Positions 7,768 through 14,740 of a stretch of DNA of 27,995 nucleotides are shown here, one piece after another. A model generated the notes under the pieces. That model worked only from the letters and a program-made list of their open reading frames with translations. It made no database searches and had not been told where the DNA came from. Position 1 is the stretch's first letter. Every line of letters begins with the position of its first letter. Both the position numbers and the translations under genes were made by a program. The stretch comes from CALAEC01 sp050692915 (lineage in GTDB: Bacteria > Actinomycetota > UBA4738 > CALAEC01): assembly GCA_050692915.1 (NCBI GenBank), contig JBOGVU010000030.1:1-27995 (forward strand), written 5' to 3'.

Positions 7768-8561
7768 AGGTAGGACCTCAGCTCCCACAGCTCGGGGAAG
7801 AACCGTTTGTCGAGGGTGGTGCGCAGGTACGGCGCGCCGCTGGACCCGCCCGTCCCGCGCTTCGTGCCGATCTGGCGCTCCACCATGAGGATGTGGCGCT
7901 GACGCCACAGCGAGAACAGCTCGTCGTGGACGAGGAGGTCCTCGGACAGGTACCAGAGGTCGGCGAAGGCGTCGCGATCCCGGGCCATCTTCACCAGGCT
8001 GGTCCGCCGGGTGTCTTCGTCCATCATCGGGAGCCCGTTCGACTCCAGCAGCGCGCAGAACGCCTCCCACAGCGTGGGCTCCTCCAGGCGGCGCTCCAGC
8101 CGGGCCCGCTCGTCGGGATCGGTGGCGGCGTCGAGGAACCTCCGCTCCTTCAGCCCGCCCAGGAACTCGATCTCCCGGAACTGGGCCGACTGGAAGCCGC
8201 TGGCCGGCGAGAGGTTGGTACGGAACTGCAGGAAGTCCTGGGGCGACATCGTCTCGATCACCTCGAGCTGCTCGATCAGGAGCCGCTCCACCGCGTGGAC
8301 CCGGGTCAGGAGGTGGCGGGCTCGATGAGTGTCGCCGGCGAACATGAGATCGCGGACCGTCTCGAGCTCGAACACCATCTCCCGGAACCACAGCTCGAAG
8401 GCCTGGTGCACGATGATGAACAGCAGCTCGTCGTGGGCGGCCGGCTTCGACAGCGGGGACTGAAGCGACAGCAGCTCGGGGACCTTGAGGTAGGAGCCGT
8501 AGGAGAGCTGGCCCTCCTCGTCGGAGACCTGGCCCATACGACGAGTGGTGCCGTCAGCCAT
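7764..8561 (-). CDS. kynA: Tryptophan 2,3-dioxygenase
   Basis: Haem dioxygenase that opens the indole ring of L-tryptophan to N-formylkynurenine, the first step of the kynurenine pathway; 265 residues, normal for bacterial TDO. The distal haem-pocket segment F-I-I-V-H-Q-A-F-E-L-W-F is at 48-59 (H52). The substrate-binding Q-F-R-T-N-L-S-P-A-S-G-F-Q-S block starts at 112 with R114. The likely proximal haem ligand H223 lies in R-Q-R-H-I-L-M-V, followed by the G-T-G-G-S-S-G loop (236-242) that closes over substrate. ATG 8561 lacks a Shine-Dalgarno and has TACTAT 7 nt upstream, indicating a leaderless start. Coupled to the downstream kynureninase-like gene. No arylformamidase gene is in the window. 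Confidence 0.96.
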   Translation of the reverse strand: MADGTTRRMGQVSDEEGQLSYGSYLKVPELLSLQSPLSKPAAHDELLFIIVHQAFELWFREMVFELETVRDLMFAGDTHRARHLLTRVHAVERLLIEQLEVIETMSPQDFLQFRTNLSPASGFQSAQFREIEFLGGLKERRFLDAATDPDERARLERRLEEPTLWEAFCALLESNGLPMMDEDTRRTSLVKMARDRDAFADLWYLSEDLLVHDELFSLWRQRHILMVERQIGTKRGTGGSSGAPYLRTTLDKRFFPELWELRSYL

Positions 8562-8568
8562 CGGCCGA

Positions 8569-8574
8569 ATAGTA
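8569..8574 (-). promoter_or_regulatory. -10 element for leaderless kynA
   Basis: TACTAT fits TANNNT and ends 7 nt before the kynA ATG, in the 27-nt gap after the thioesterase gene. It would place the transcript start at the start codon, so kynA-kynU can be expressed independently of the thioesterase gene. No -35 sequence is recognisable. Confidence 0.55.
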
Positions 8575-8588
8575 CCCCCGGGCCGCGG

Positions 8589-8993
8589 TCAGGCCGGGAG
8601 CGGACCCGCCTCGAGGAGCATCCGACGCCATTCCTCCGGCCAGAGGCGTGGCTTCCCCTCTTCGTCGATCAGGACCGCGACCACGGTGCCGTCGGCGCAG
8701 GGCTCTCCCTCGCTGCGGATCTCGAAGCCGTAGGTGATGGAGGTCCGGCCCATCTCGCGCACCTCGACGGACACCTCGACCTCGTCCCAGAACCGGACCG
8801 GACGTCGGTAGTCCACGGTCACGTGAGCCCGGGGGAGCCACCCGTACACCTCCTTGACGAGGCCCAGGCCGTCGAGGAGCACCGCCTCGGCCTCCTCCAT
8901 GAGCCGCAGCGGGGCGGTGTTGTGGTACTTCGTCGAGGCGTCCGTGTCGAACCACATGATCCGGCGCCGGACGGTGACGGAGGCGGGGGCCAT
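8589..8993 (-). CDS. Acyl-CoA thioesterase of the 4-hydroxybenzoyl-CoA type (hotdog fold)
   Basis: 134 residues, a single hotdog domain. The N-terminal strand and loop M-W-F-D-T-D-A-S-T-K-Y-H-N (13-25) correspond to the W-x-D-x-D-x-x-G-H-V-N active-site region, with D18 at the catalytic aspartate position of 4-hydroxybenzoyl-CoA thioesterases. The usual glycine after the Asp motif is replaced (S20-T21). The central V-T-V-D-Y-R-R-P-V-R-F-W-D-E-V segment is the conserved second half. It would hydrolyse an acyl- or aroyl-CoA; the substrate is unknown. Its position before the tryptophan-catabolic genes might point to an aromatic acyl-CoA, but kynA has its own promoter signal, so the link is weak. 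Confidence 0.85.
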   Translation of the reverse strand: MAPASVTVRRRIMWFDTDASTKYHNTAPLRLMEEAEAVLLDGLGLVKEVYGWLPRAHVTVDYRRPVRFWDEVEVSVEVREMGRTSITYGFEIRSEGEPCADGTVVAVLIDEEGKPRLWPEEWRRMLLEAGPLPA

Positions 8994-9002
8994 CGGGCGC
9001 TC

Positions 9003-9014
9003 ATGCTATAGGGT
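9003..9014. promoter_or_regulatory. Compact bidirectional promoter core between thioesterase and small membrane protein genes
   Basis: Only 28 nt (8994-9021) separate two divergent ATG codons. They contain ATGCTATAGGGT with a CTATAG palindrome. Rightward, TAGGGT (9009-9014) ends 7 nt before ATG 9022. Leftward, TAGCAT (9008-9003) ends 9 nt before ATG 8993. Both fit TANNNT, and both transcripts would be leaderless or nearly so. Confidence 0.45.
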
Positions 9015-9021
9015 GATCGGG

Positions 9022-9159
9022 ATGAGCGAGCCTGAGCGACCACAGGGCGGGTACGGACGGAACTGGGTGAAGTACCTCCTGATCTACGTCGTGATCGCGG
9101 CGGTGGTCTACGCGGCGGTGTACTTCCTGTTCTTGAGAGACGGGGGCTACTTCAGCTAG
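9022..9159 (+). CDS. 45-residue single-pass membrane protein of unknown function
   Basis: MSEPERPQGGYGRNWVKYLL begins a short hydrophilic N-terminus, followed by one transmembrane helix (about residues 17-38) and the tail L-R-D-G-G-Y-F-S. The positively charged R-N-W-V-K before the helix suggests an N-in orientation. The frame stays open upstream, but those codons run antisense through the thioesterase gene, and ATG 9022 has a TAGGGT 7 nt before it. The last 8 nt overlap the 3' end of the convergent methyltransferase gene. I do not recognise a family. Reading-frame integrity, a clean TM segment and a promoter-like element argue that it is real. Confidence 0.62.
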   Translation: MSEPERPQGGYGRNWVKYLLIYVVIAAVVYAAVYFLFLRDGGYFS

Positions 9160-10147
9160 GCGAGGCCTCTCCCTCGGCGTGCCGGTAGTACTCGTACGCC
9201 GACATCGGGCGGTCGTAGTCGACACGCCACTCCCCCTCCTCGAGGGGGAGCTTCCCCAGGGCCTGAGCCATGGCCTTCACGTGGCCGGCCACCGACCCGC
9301 AGCACGAGCCGATGTACTCGATGCCGAGGTCCCGGGCCCTGGCCGCGTACGCTCCCATGGCCTGCCGCGGCAGCTGGAGCGGATCCAGGGCGAACGGGAA
9401 CGCAGGCGAGGCCGTGAAGTCCGGCTCATTGTCGCTCGTCCTGAACGCCACCGGCTGGCAGGCCACGAACCCGTCCACCGCGGCCCGCATCTCGGCGGCG
9501 ATCGGCAGGGTCCGCTCGGGATCGCGGAGGCAGTTCACCCCGACCACGTCGGCGCCGGCGTCCCGCAGCTTCCGGGCGCAGTCGGCGGGTGAGTCGCCCT
9601 CGTACGCCCGCGGCTCCTTCTCGAACGACATCGTGATGACCACCGGGAGACGGGTGCGGGCGGCCCGCTCCTGGGCGATCAGCGCCTCGCCCAGCCACGA
9701 GTAGGTCTCGCCGATGACCAGATCGATGCCCTCATCAGTCATCACCTCGAGCTGGCGGTCGAACATGGCCCGGACCCGGTCGGCGGAGGCCGGGTCCTTG
9801 GGGTCGTACACCCAGGTGAGGCTGAGGTTCCCGGCCACCAACGCCTGGTCGCCGGCGACCTCGCGGGCGATCCGCACCGCGGCCCGGTTGATGTCGTCGA
9901 CCTTGTCCGCCAGCCCTACGGTGGCCAGCTTGTCCTCGCTGGCGTAGAAGGTGAGCGCCTGGAGGACCTCGGCGCCGGCCCGGAGGAACTCCCGGTGGAG
10001 CTGGGCCAGCGCCTCGGGGTTCGTCAGGCTGACCTCCGGCGTGAACGGCCCGGCCCGGACGTACCCGCGCTTCTCCATCTCCAGGAGGTAGCCCCCGTCG
10101 CCGAGGACCGGACCCTCGGCCAGCCGCTCCAGCAGGCCCCGGCTCAC
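9152..10147 (-). CDS. Betaine-homocysteine S-methyltransferase-like enzyme
   Basis: 331 residues from GTG 10147, which overlaps the TGA of the upstream oxidoreductase gene (GTGA). It follows the animal BHMT closely by eye: G-D-G-G-Y near 16-20, E-K-R-G-Y-V-R-A-G-P-F-T-P-E at 25-38, Q-L-H-R-E-F-L-R-A-G-A-E at 49-60 and T-F-Y-A-S-E-D-K-L at 66-74. The three zinc-ligand cysteines are C206 (G-V-N-C) and C282/C283 (G-S-C-C-G). The zinc activates homocysteine thiolate, which takes a methyl group to form methionine. Compared with human BHMT, W44 corresponds to F35 and Y160 appears to be T148, both in the betaine pocket, so the methyl donor may differ. The long C-terminal dimerisation tail of the human enzyme is missing. 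Confidence 0.9.
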   Translation of the reverse strand: MSRGLLERLAEGPVLGDGGYLLEMEKRGYVRAGPFTPEVSLTNPEALAQLHREFLRAGAEVLQALTFYASEDKLATVGLADKVDDINRAAVRIAREVAGDQALVAGNLSLTWVYDPKDPASADRVRAMFDRQLEVMTDEGIDLVIGETYSWLGEALIAQERAARTRLPVVITMSFEKEPRAYEGDSPADCARKLRDAGADVVGVNCLRDPERTLPIAAEMRAAVDGFVACQPVAFRTSDNEPDFTASPAFPFALDPLQLPRQAMGAYAARARDLGIEYIGSCCGSVAGHVKAMAQALGKLPLEEGEWRVDYDRPMSAYEYYRHAEGEASPS

Positions 10148-11751
10148 CGGCGCCTCCCCCACCGTCGGAGGTCTCCGATCACGGTTCGGGCCGCGTTGAA
10201 GCCGGGCGCCCCGGTCACCCCGCCGCCGGGATGGGCGCCGGCGCCGCACAGGTACAGGCGGCCGACGGGCGTCCGGTACCGGGCCCAGCCGGGGACGGGA
10301 CGCATGAAGAACAGCTGATCGATCGACAGGTCGCCGTGGAAGATGTTCCCCTCGGTGAGGGCGTAGGTCCGCTCGAGGTCGAGGGGCGTGAGGACCTGGC
10401 GGGCCACCACCGCGTCCGACACGTTCGGCGCGTACTCGGCGATGCTGGCCAGGACGCGGTCGCCCAGGAGGTCGCGTCGCTCGTCCCAGGTCCCCTCGGC
10501 CGGCCGGTACGGCACGTACTGCACGAAGCACGTCATGACGTGGGTGCCGGGCGGCGCCAGCGTCGGGTCCACGTTCGAGGCCACCACGCAGTCGACCCAC
10601 AGCCGCTCGGGGATCTCCCCACGCATGGCGGTCTCGTAGCAGCGGTCGGCGAAGTCCGGCGATGGGAGGAGCGTGAACAGGGCCCGGCGGCCGGGGGCGG
10701 CGTCGGCGGGCATCGCGCTCACTCGGGGTTCCTCAGCGAGTACGAAGTTGACCTTGGCACAGGGCCCGTCCATCCTGATCGCGGCGACGTCGGCCACGAA
10801 GTCCTCGGGCAGCTCCCGCTTGTCGACCAGGCCGAGGAACGTCCGCTTCGGATCGGCGTTCGACAGGACCACCCTCGCCCCGATCTGGGTCCCGTCCTCG
10901 AGGGTGACGCCCCGGGCCCGCCCGTCGATGACGTCGATCGCGGCCACTGGGGCGCCGGTGCGGATCTCGGCGCCGAAGCCGCGGGCCGCGGACGCCATGG
11001 CTTCGGTGACGGCCCCCATCCCGCCGATCACGTGGCCGAAGAAGCCCTGAGCCTCGTCCTGGCCTCCGGAGAGGAGATGGAACAGCAGGCCCAGGGCGGT
11101 GCCGGGCCGGGACGGCGCGCCGTGCATCCCGTACACGTTGTTCGCCACGAACAGGGTCTTCACGTACTCCGACTCGAAGTGGCGGTCGAGGAGCTCCCGG
11201 AGGCTCCCGGTGAGGAACCGGACCAGCTCGCCGACCTCGTCACCGGTGATTCCCCGAAGGCGGCGGCCCACCCGGCCGAGCTCGCGGAGGCGGCGGAGGC
11301 CGCGGGCGCCGACGTCGGGGGGCGGCTCCAGGAAGAACGGCTGGAGGTACCGGGCCAGGCGCTTCAGCCGCACGTCGAGCTCGACGAACGCGCGGGAGTC
11401 GGTGGCCGACAGGCGCTCGATCTCCGCGGCGGTCCGCTCGGGCTCGGTCCACCAGGGGAGGATCTCCCCGTCGAGGAACGGGACCTGGAGCCCGGGCTCG
11501 CACGGGACCATCCGAAGGCCGTGGTCGGCCAGGCGGAGATCCCGGATCACCTCGGGGCGGAGCATCGAGGCGATGTAGGAGGTGGTGGAGGCCCGGACCC
11601 CCGGCGCGATCTCCTCGGTGACGCAGGCCCCGCCGACGATCTCCCGCCGTTCCAGCACCAGGGTCTGTAGGCCGGCCCGGGCCAGGTATGCGGCTGCGGT
11701 GAGGCCGTTGTGGCCGCCGCCAACCACCACCGCGTCGTGACCTTCCGTCAT
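10144..11751 (-). CDS. FAD-dependent oxidoreductase, phytoene desaturase/PYROXD2-like
   Basis: 535 residues. The N-terminal dinucleotide-binding motif V-V-V-G-G-G-H-N-G-L-T-A-A-A-Y-L lies at about 8-23, followed by the acidic residue ending the second strand (L-E-R-R). The R-A-S-T-T-S-Y segment after it and the C-terminal FAD motif L-Y-L-C-G-A-G-A-H-P-G-G-G-V-T-G-A-P-G-F-N complete the amine-oxidase/phytoene-desaturase fold. The P-G-G-G-V-T-G-A-P-G-x-N ending is typical of the PYROXD2-like branch rather than of carotenoid enzymes, and no other carotenoid gene is near. Substrate unknown. ATG 11751 follows GGGAGGG; a longer frame upstream would run over the divergent gene. Coupled to the BHMT-like gene, so the two may act on related methylated amines or lipids. 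Confidence 0.86.
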   Translation of the reverse strand: MTEGHDAVVVGGGHNGLTAAAYLARAGLQTLVLERREIVGGACVTEEIAPGVRASTTSYIASMLRPEVIRDLRLADHGLRMVPCEPGLQVPFLDGEILPWWTEPERTAAEIERLSATDSRAFVELDVRLKRLARYLQPFFLEPPPDVGARGLRRLRELGRVGRRLRGITGDEVGELVRFLTGSLRELLDRHFESEYVKTLFVANNVYGMHGAPSRPGTALGLLFHLLSGGQDEAQGFFGHVIGGMGAVTEAMASAARGFGAEIRTGAPVAAIDVIDGRARGVTLEDGTQIGARVVLSNADPKRTFLGLVDKRELPEDFVADVAAIRMDGPCAKVNFVLAEEPRVSAMPADAAPGRRALFTLLPSPDFADRCYETAMRGEIPERLWVDCVVASNVDPTLAPPGTHVMTCFVQYVPYRPAEGTWDERRDLLGDRVLASIAEYAPNVSDAVVARQVLTPLDLERTYALTEGNIFHGDLSIDQLFFMRPVPGWARYRTPVGRLYLCGAGAHPGGGVTGAPGFNAARTVIGDLRRWGRRR

Positions 11752-11788
11752 CCCTCCCGCCCCCGTCCGCGCGCCCGCGCCGCCAGGG

Positions 11789-11794
11789 AGAATA
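11789..11794 (-). promoter_or_regulatory. Possible -10 element for the oxidoreductase-BHMT operon
   Basis: TATTCT on the minus strand lies 37 nt upstream of ATG 11751, inside the 49-nt divergent gap, giving a leader of about 30 nt with the GGGAGGG Shine-Dalgarno. The divergent CocE-family gene has its own Shine-Dalgarno (AGGGAG, overlapping this site on the other strand), so the two signals share the same bases. Confidence 0.4.
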
Positions 11795-11800
11795 CCCGGC

Positions 11801-13738
11801 ATGCGGAGCGAGGAGGCCCGGATCGAGATGCCGGACGGCGTTCGGCTGGCGGCCACCCTGTACCTGCCCGACGAAGGGGACGGGCCGTGGCCGGCCGTCC
11901 TCGAGTACCTCCCCTACCGGAAGGACGACTGGACGCTCCGGCGCGACCTGACGCTGTACCCGTACGTCGTCGAGCGCGGGTACGTCGGCGCTCGCGTGGA
12001 CATCCGGGGCACGGGCCGAAGCGAGGGGCGGCTCCCCGACGGGGAGTACTCGGAGCGGGAGCTGGAGGATGGCCAGGCCGTGATCGCCTGGCTCGCGGCG
12101 CGGCCGTGGTCCAACGGCGCGGTGGGGATGTGGGGCATCTCGTGGGGCGGGTTCAACGCGATCCAGATGGCCATGCGCCATCCACCCGCGCTCAAGGCGA
12201 TCGTGGCCGTGGACGCCTCGGACGACCTGTTCCATCTCGACATCCACTACATCGACGGTATCTGGCACCTCGACGAGTACGAGATCGGCATCGACCTGAC
12301 CAACGGCGTGACGCGAACCCCCGACTTCCCGGTGAACGATGCGAGCCTGGCCGACCGGTTCGACACCGAGCCGTGGCTCCTGTCGTGGCTCCGTCACCAG
12401 CGCGACGGCCCGTTCTGGCGGCGGGGCTCGCTGGCGCCCGACTACGGCCGGTTGCGGGTCCCGGCGCTGCTGGTGGGTGGCTTCCTGGACGGGTACCGGG
12501 ACAGCATCCCTCGCATGCTCGAGCACGTGCCGGCGCCCACCCGGGCCATCGTCGGGCCCTGGAACCACGCCCTCCCGCACGACGCCACGCCGGGACCGGA
12601 GATCGAGTGGCGTCGCGAGGTCGTGCGCTGGTTCGAACGGTGGCTGAAGGGAGGCGACGCCGATCACGACGACGGGCCTCGCCTGGCCGTGTACCTCCGG
12701 TCGTGGGATCGGCCCGACCCGGGACTCGAGGACGTGCCGGGCTCGTGGCGGGCCGAGGACTGGCCGATCGAGGGAGCGGAGGATCGCGTTCTCCATCTTC
12801 ACGACGATGGCGCGCTCGGTCGGCGCGCCGGCCCCGACGCCGTCCACCGGCGCCCGTACGTCCCCAGCGCCGGGGCCGAAGCAGGAGCCTGGTGGGGCGA
12901 GCTGCCCGTGGACCAGGCGCCGCTCGACGAGACGTGCCTGGTCTACGAGACCGAGCCGCTCTCCGAGGACCTGGCCATCATCGGCTTCCCGCGAACCCTC
13001 CTCCACGCGTCGGTCGACGCGCCCCTGGCCCACTTCTTCGCCCGGCTCTCCGACGTCGCGCCCGACGGGCAGGTCACCCTGGTCAGCGGCGGCGGGCTGA
13101 ACGGGGCCCACCGGCGCTCGGCGGAGCGGCCGGAGCCGCTCGAGCCCGGCGTGGCGGACGACCTCCAGGTGCCGATGCGGTTCACCTCCTGGGTGTTCCC
13201 GGCCGGCCACCGGATCCGCCTGGCCGTGTCGACCCACCTGTGGCCGATGATGTGGCCGACGCCACATCCGATGACGATGTCGCTCCACGTGGGGGACTCA
13301 TCGCTGGTGCTGCCGGTCGTACCGCTGGAGGCACGTTCCGTCCCGAGGTTCGGGTCACCGGCCACGACCCCGGCCCCCGCGGGCGTGACCCGAGAAGGTG
13401 AGATCCAGCCGACCGCCTGGACGGTCGATCGCTCTGGAGCGACAGCCATGGCCTCGTGGCGGGGCGAGGAGGAGTCCCGATTCCCGTGGGGTCGGATGCG
13501 ATCGATCGAGTACCTCCGGTTCAAGGTGTCGGACGACCGCCCGGACCTGGCCGCGGCCCTCGGCGAGGGGGACCTCCACGTGATGCTGCCGGGTCGAACG
13601 CTCCAGTGGCGCACCCGGCTGTCTCTTCGCTCCGACGCGGATTCGTTCCACTACCGGTTCCGCCGCACGCTCGCCGAGAACGGCAGCGAGATCCGCCGTC
13701 GTGACTGGGAGGAGTCGGTCCCCCGCGACTTCCAGTAG
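11801..13738 (+). CDS. CocE/NonD family hydrolase (X-Pro dipeptidyl-peptidase S15-like)
   Basis: 645 residues with the three-part layout of cocaine esterase and alpha-amino acid ester hydrolases. An N-terminal alpha/beta-hydrolase core carries L-E-Y-L-P-Y-R-K-D-D (34-43), D-I-R-G-T-G-R-S-E-G (67-76) and the nucleophile S114 in G-I-S-W-G-G. A helical cap follows, then D230 (G-G-F-L-D-G) and H256 (G-P-W-N-H), completing the triad. The C-terminal jelly-roll domain starts around residue 370. The enzyme hydrolyses acyl esters or amides such as proline-containing dipeptides, beta-lactam side chains or amino acid esters; the substrate is not predictable. No signal peptide, so cytosolic. ATG 11801 follows AGGGAGAA. 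Its stop lies 6 nt from the end of the convergent peptide-importer operon. Confidence 0.93.
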   Translation: MRSEEARIEMPDGVRLAATLYLPDEGDGPWPAVLEYLPYRKDDWTLRRDLTLYPYVVERGYVGARVDIRGTGRSEGRLPDGEYSERELEDGQAVIAWLAARPWSNGAVGMWGISWGGFNAIQMAMRHPPALKAIVAVDASDDLFHLDIHYIDGIWHLDEYEIGIDLTNGVTRTPDFPVNDASLADRFDTEPWLLSWLRHQRDGPFWRRGSLAPDYGRLRVPALLVGGFLDGYRDSIPRMLEHVPAPTRAIVGPWNHALPHDATPGPEIEWRREVVRWFERWLKGGDADHDDGPRLAVYLRSWDRPDPGLEDVPGSWRAEDWPIEGAEDRVLHLHDDGALGRRAGPDAVHRRPYVPSAGAEAGAWWGELPVDQAPLDETCLVYETEPLSEDLAIIGFPRTLLHASVDAPLAHFFARLSDVAPDGQVTLVSGGGLNGAHRRSAERPEPLEPGVADDLQVPMRFTSWVFPAGHRIRLAVSTHLWPMMWPTPHPMTMSLHVGDSSLVLPVVPLEARSVPRFGSPATTPAPAGVTREGEIQPTAWTVDRSGATAMASWRGEEESRFPWGRMRSIEYLRFKVSDDRPDLAAALGEGDLHVMLPGRTLQWRTRLSLRSDADSFHYRFRRTLAENGSEIRRRDWEESVPRDFQ

Positions 13739-13744
13739 TAGGCC

Positions 13745-14740
13745 TCAGGCCAGATGGCAGGCGGCGAAGTGGCCCGGCACGATCTCGCGCAGGGCGGGGA
13801 TCTCGCCGCGGCACCGGTCCTCCTGACCGAGCGAGGCCGCGCGGCCGCAGGCCACCTCCGGGCACCGGGGGTGGAACCGGCAGCCCGGGGGGATCCGGGT
13901 GGGGTCGGGCGGCTCCCCGGCCAGGACCTTCCGCCCGGCCAGGTCGCCGCCGCTCTCCGGGACGACATCGAGGAGGGCCCGCGTATAGGGGTGGCGGGGG
14001 CGGGTCAGGACCTCCTCGGCCGGGCCGACCTCGACGATCTTCCCCAGGTACATGACCGCGACCCGGTCGGCCACCGTCCAGGCCAGGCCGAGGTCGTGGG
14101 TCACGATCAGGAGCGCCAGCCCGTACTCGTCCCGGAGCCGGAGGAGCAGGGACAGGATCTCGCCGCGCACCGAGGCGTCGAGCATCGACACGGGCTCGTC
14201 GGCCACGATCATCCGAGGCTCGAGGACCAGGGCGCCGGCGATGACCACCCGCTGCCGCTGGCCGCCGGAGAGCTCGTGCGGGTACAGGAGGAAGAACCGC
14301 TCCGGTGGGCGGAGTCCGGCGGAGGAGAGCGCCTCGGCCACCCGCCGCTCCTCGCCCTCGTGGAGGCCGTGGACCCTGAGCCCCTCGGCCACCGACTCGT
14401 AGATAGTCTGCCGGGGGTTGAGCGCACCGGCGGGATCCTGGAACACCATCTGGACCTTGCGGCGGTACGCTCGCAGGCCGTCCCCGATCGGCTCACCCTC
14501 GAACAGGATCCGCCCCGACCGGGGCCGCTCCAGACCCATGATCGTTCGAGCCAGGGTGGTCTTCCCACACCCCGACTCCCCGGCCAGCGCCACCACCTCT
14601 CGCTCCCCCACCGCGAGATCGACGCCGTCGACCGCCCGGGCCTCGGCGGCTCGCCGGCCCAGGAGCCCGGCCCCGAGGCCCTGCCGGCCCGCGAACGCGA
14701 CGTGGAGGTCCTGCACCTCCAGGAGGGCGGCGTCGCTCAC
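13745..14740 (-). CDS. Oligopeptide/dipeptide ABC importer ATP-binding protein (OppF/DppF type)
   Basis: 331 residues from GTG 14740, overlapping the TGA of the preceding ATPase gene (GTGA). Walker A is G-E-S-G-C-G-K-T-T (54-62), Q-loop V-F-Q-D-P (99-103), signature L-S-G-G-Q-R-Q-R (157-164), Walker B M-I-V-A-D-E-P (177-183), and H-loop T-H-D (214-216). The C-terminal oligopeptide-transporter domain has the G-C-R-F-H-P-R-C-P motif with further cysteines, a site that can carry a [4Fe-4S] cluster in this family. With the partner ATPase it energises import through the two permeases. An unusual N-terminal insertion (Gly/Arg-rich, residues 18-33) precedes the A-V-D-G-V-D strand. Last gene of the operon. 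Confidence 0.95.
   Translation of the reverse strand: MSDAALLEVQDLHVAFAGRQGLGAGLLGRRAAEARAVDGVDLAVGEREVVALAGESGCGKTTLARTIMGLERPRSGRILFEGEPIGDGLRAYRRKVQMVFQDPAGALNPRQTIYESVAEGLRVHGLHEGEERRVAEALSSAGLRPPERFFLLYPHELSGGQRQRVVIAGALVLEPRMIVADEPVSMLDASVRGEILSLLLRLRDEYGLALLIVTHDLGLAWTVADRVAVMYLGKIVEVGPAEEVLTRPRHPYTRALLDVVPESGGDLAGRKVLAGEPPDPTRIPPGCRFHPRCPEVACGRAASLGQEDRCRGEIPALREIVPGHFAACHLA

Noticed and set aside
8562..8600. Ribosome-site search for an alternative kynA start
   Set aside because: No Shine-Dalgarno precedes ATG 8561 and no conserved residues lie upstream, so neither a longer form nor another start is supported.
10144..11751. Carotenoid biosynthesis (phytoene desaturase) function
   Set aside because: The C-terminal motif and the absence of phytoene synthase or other carotenoid genes fit the PYROXD2-like branch better.
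13739..13744. Terminator between the convergent CocE-type gene and importer operon
   Set aside because: The gap is 6 nt and no clear stem with a T-run is visible at either end.
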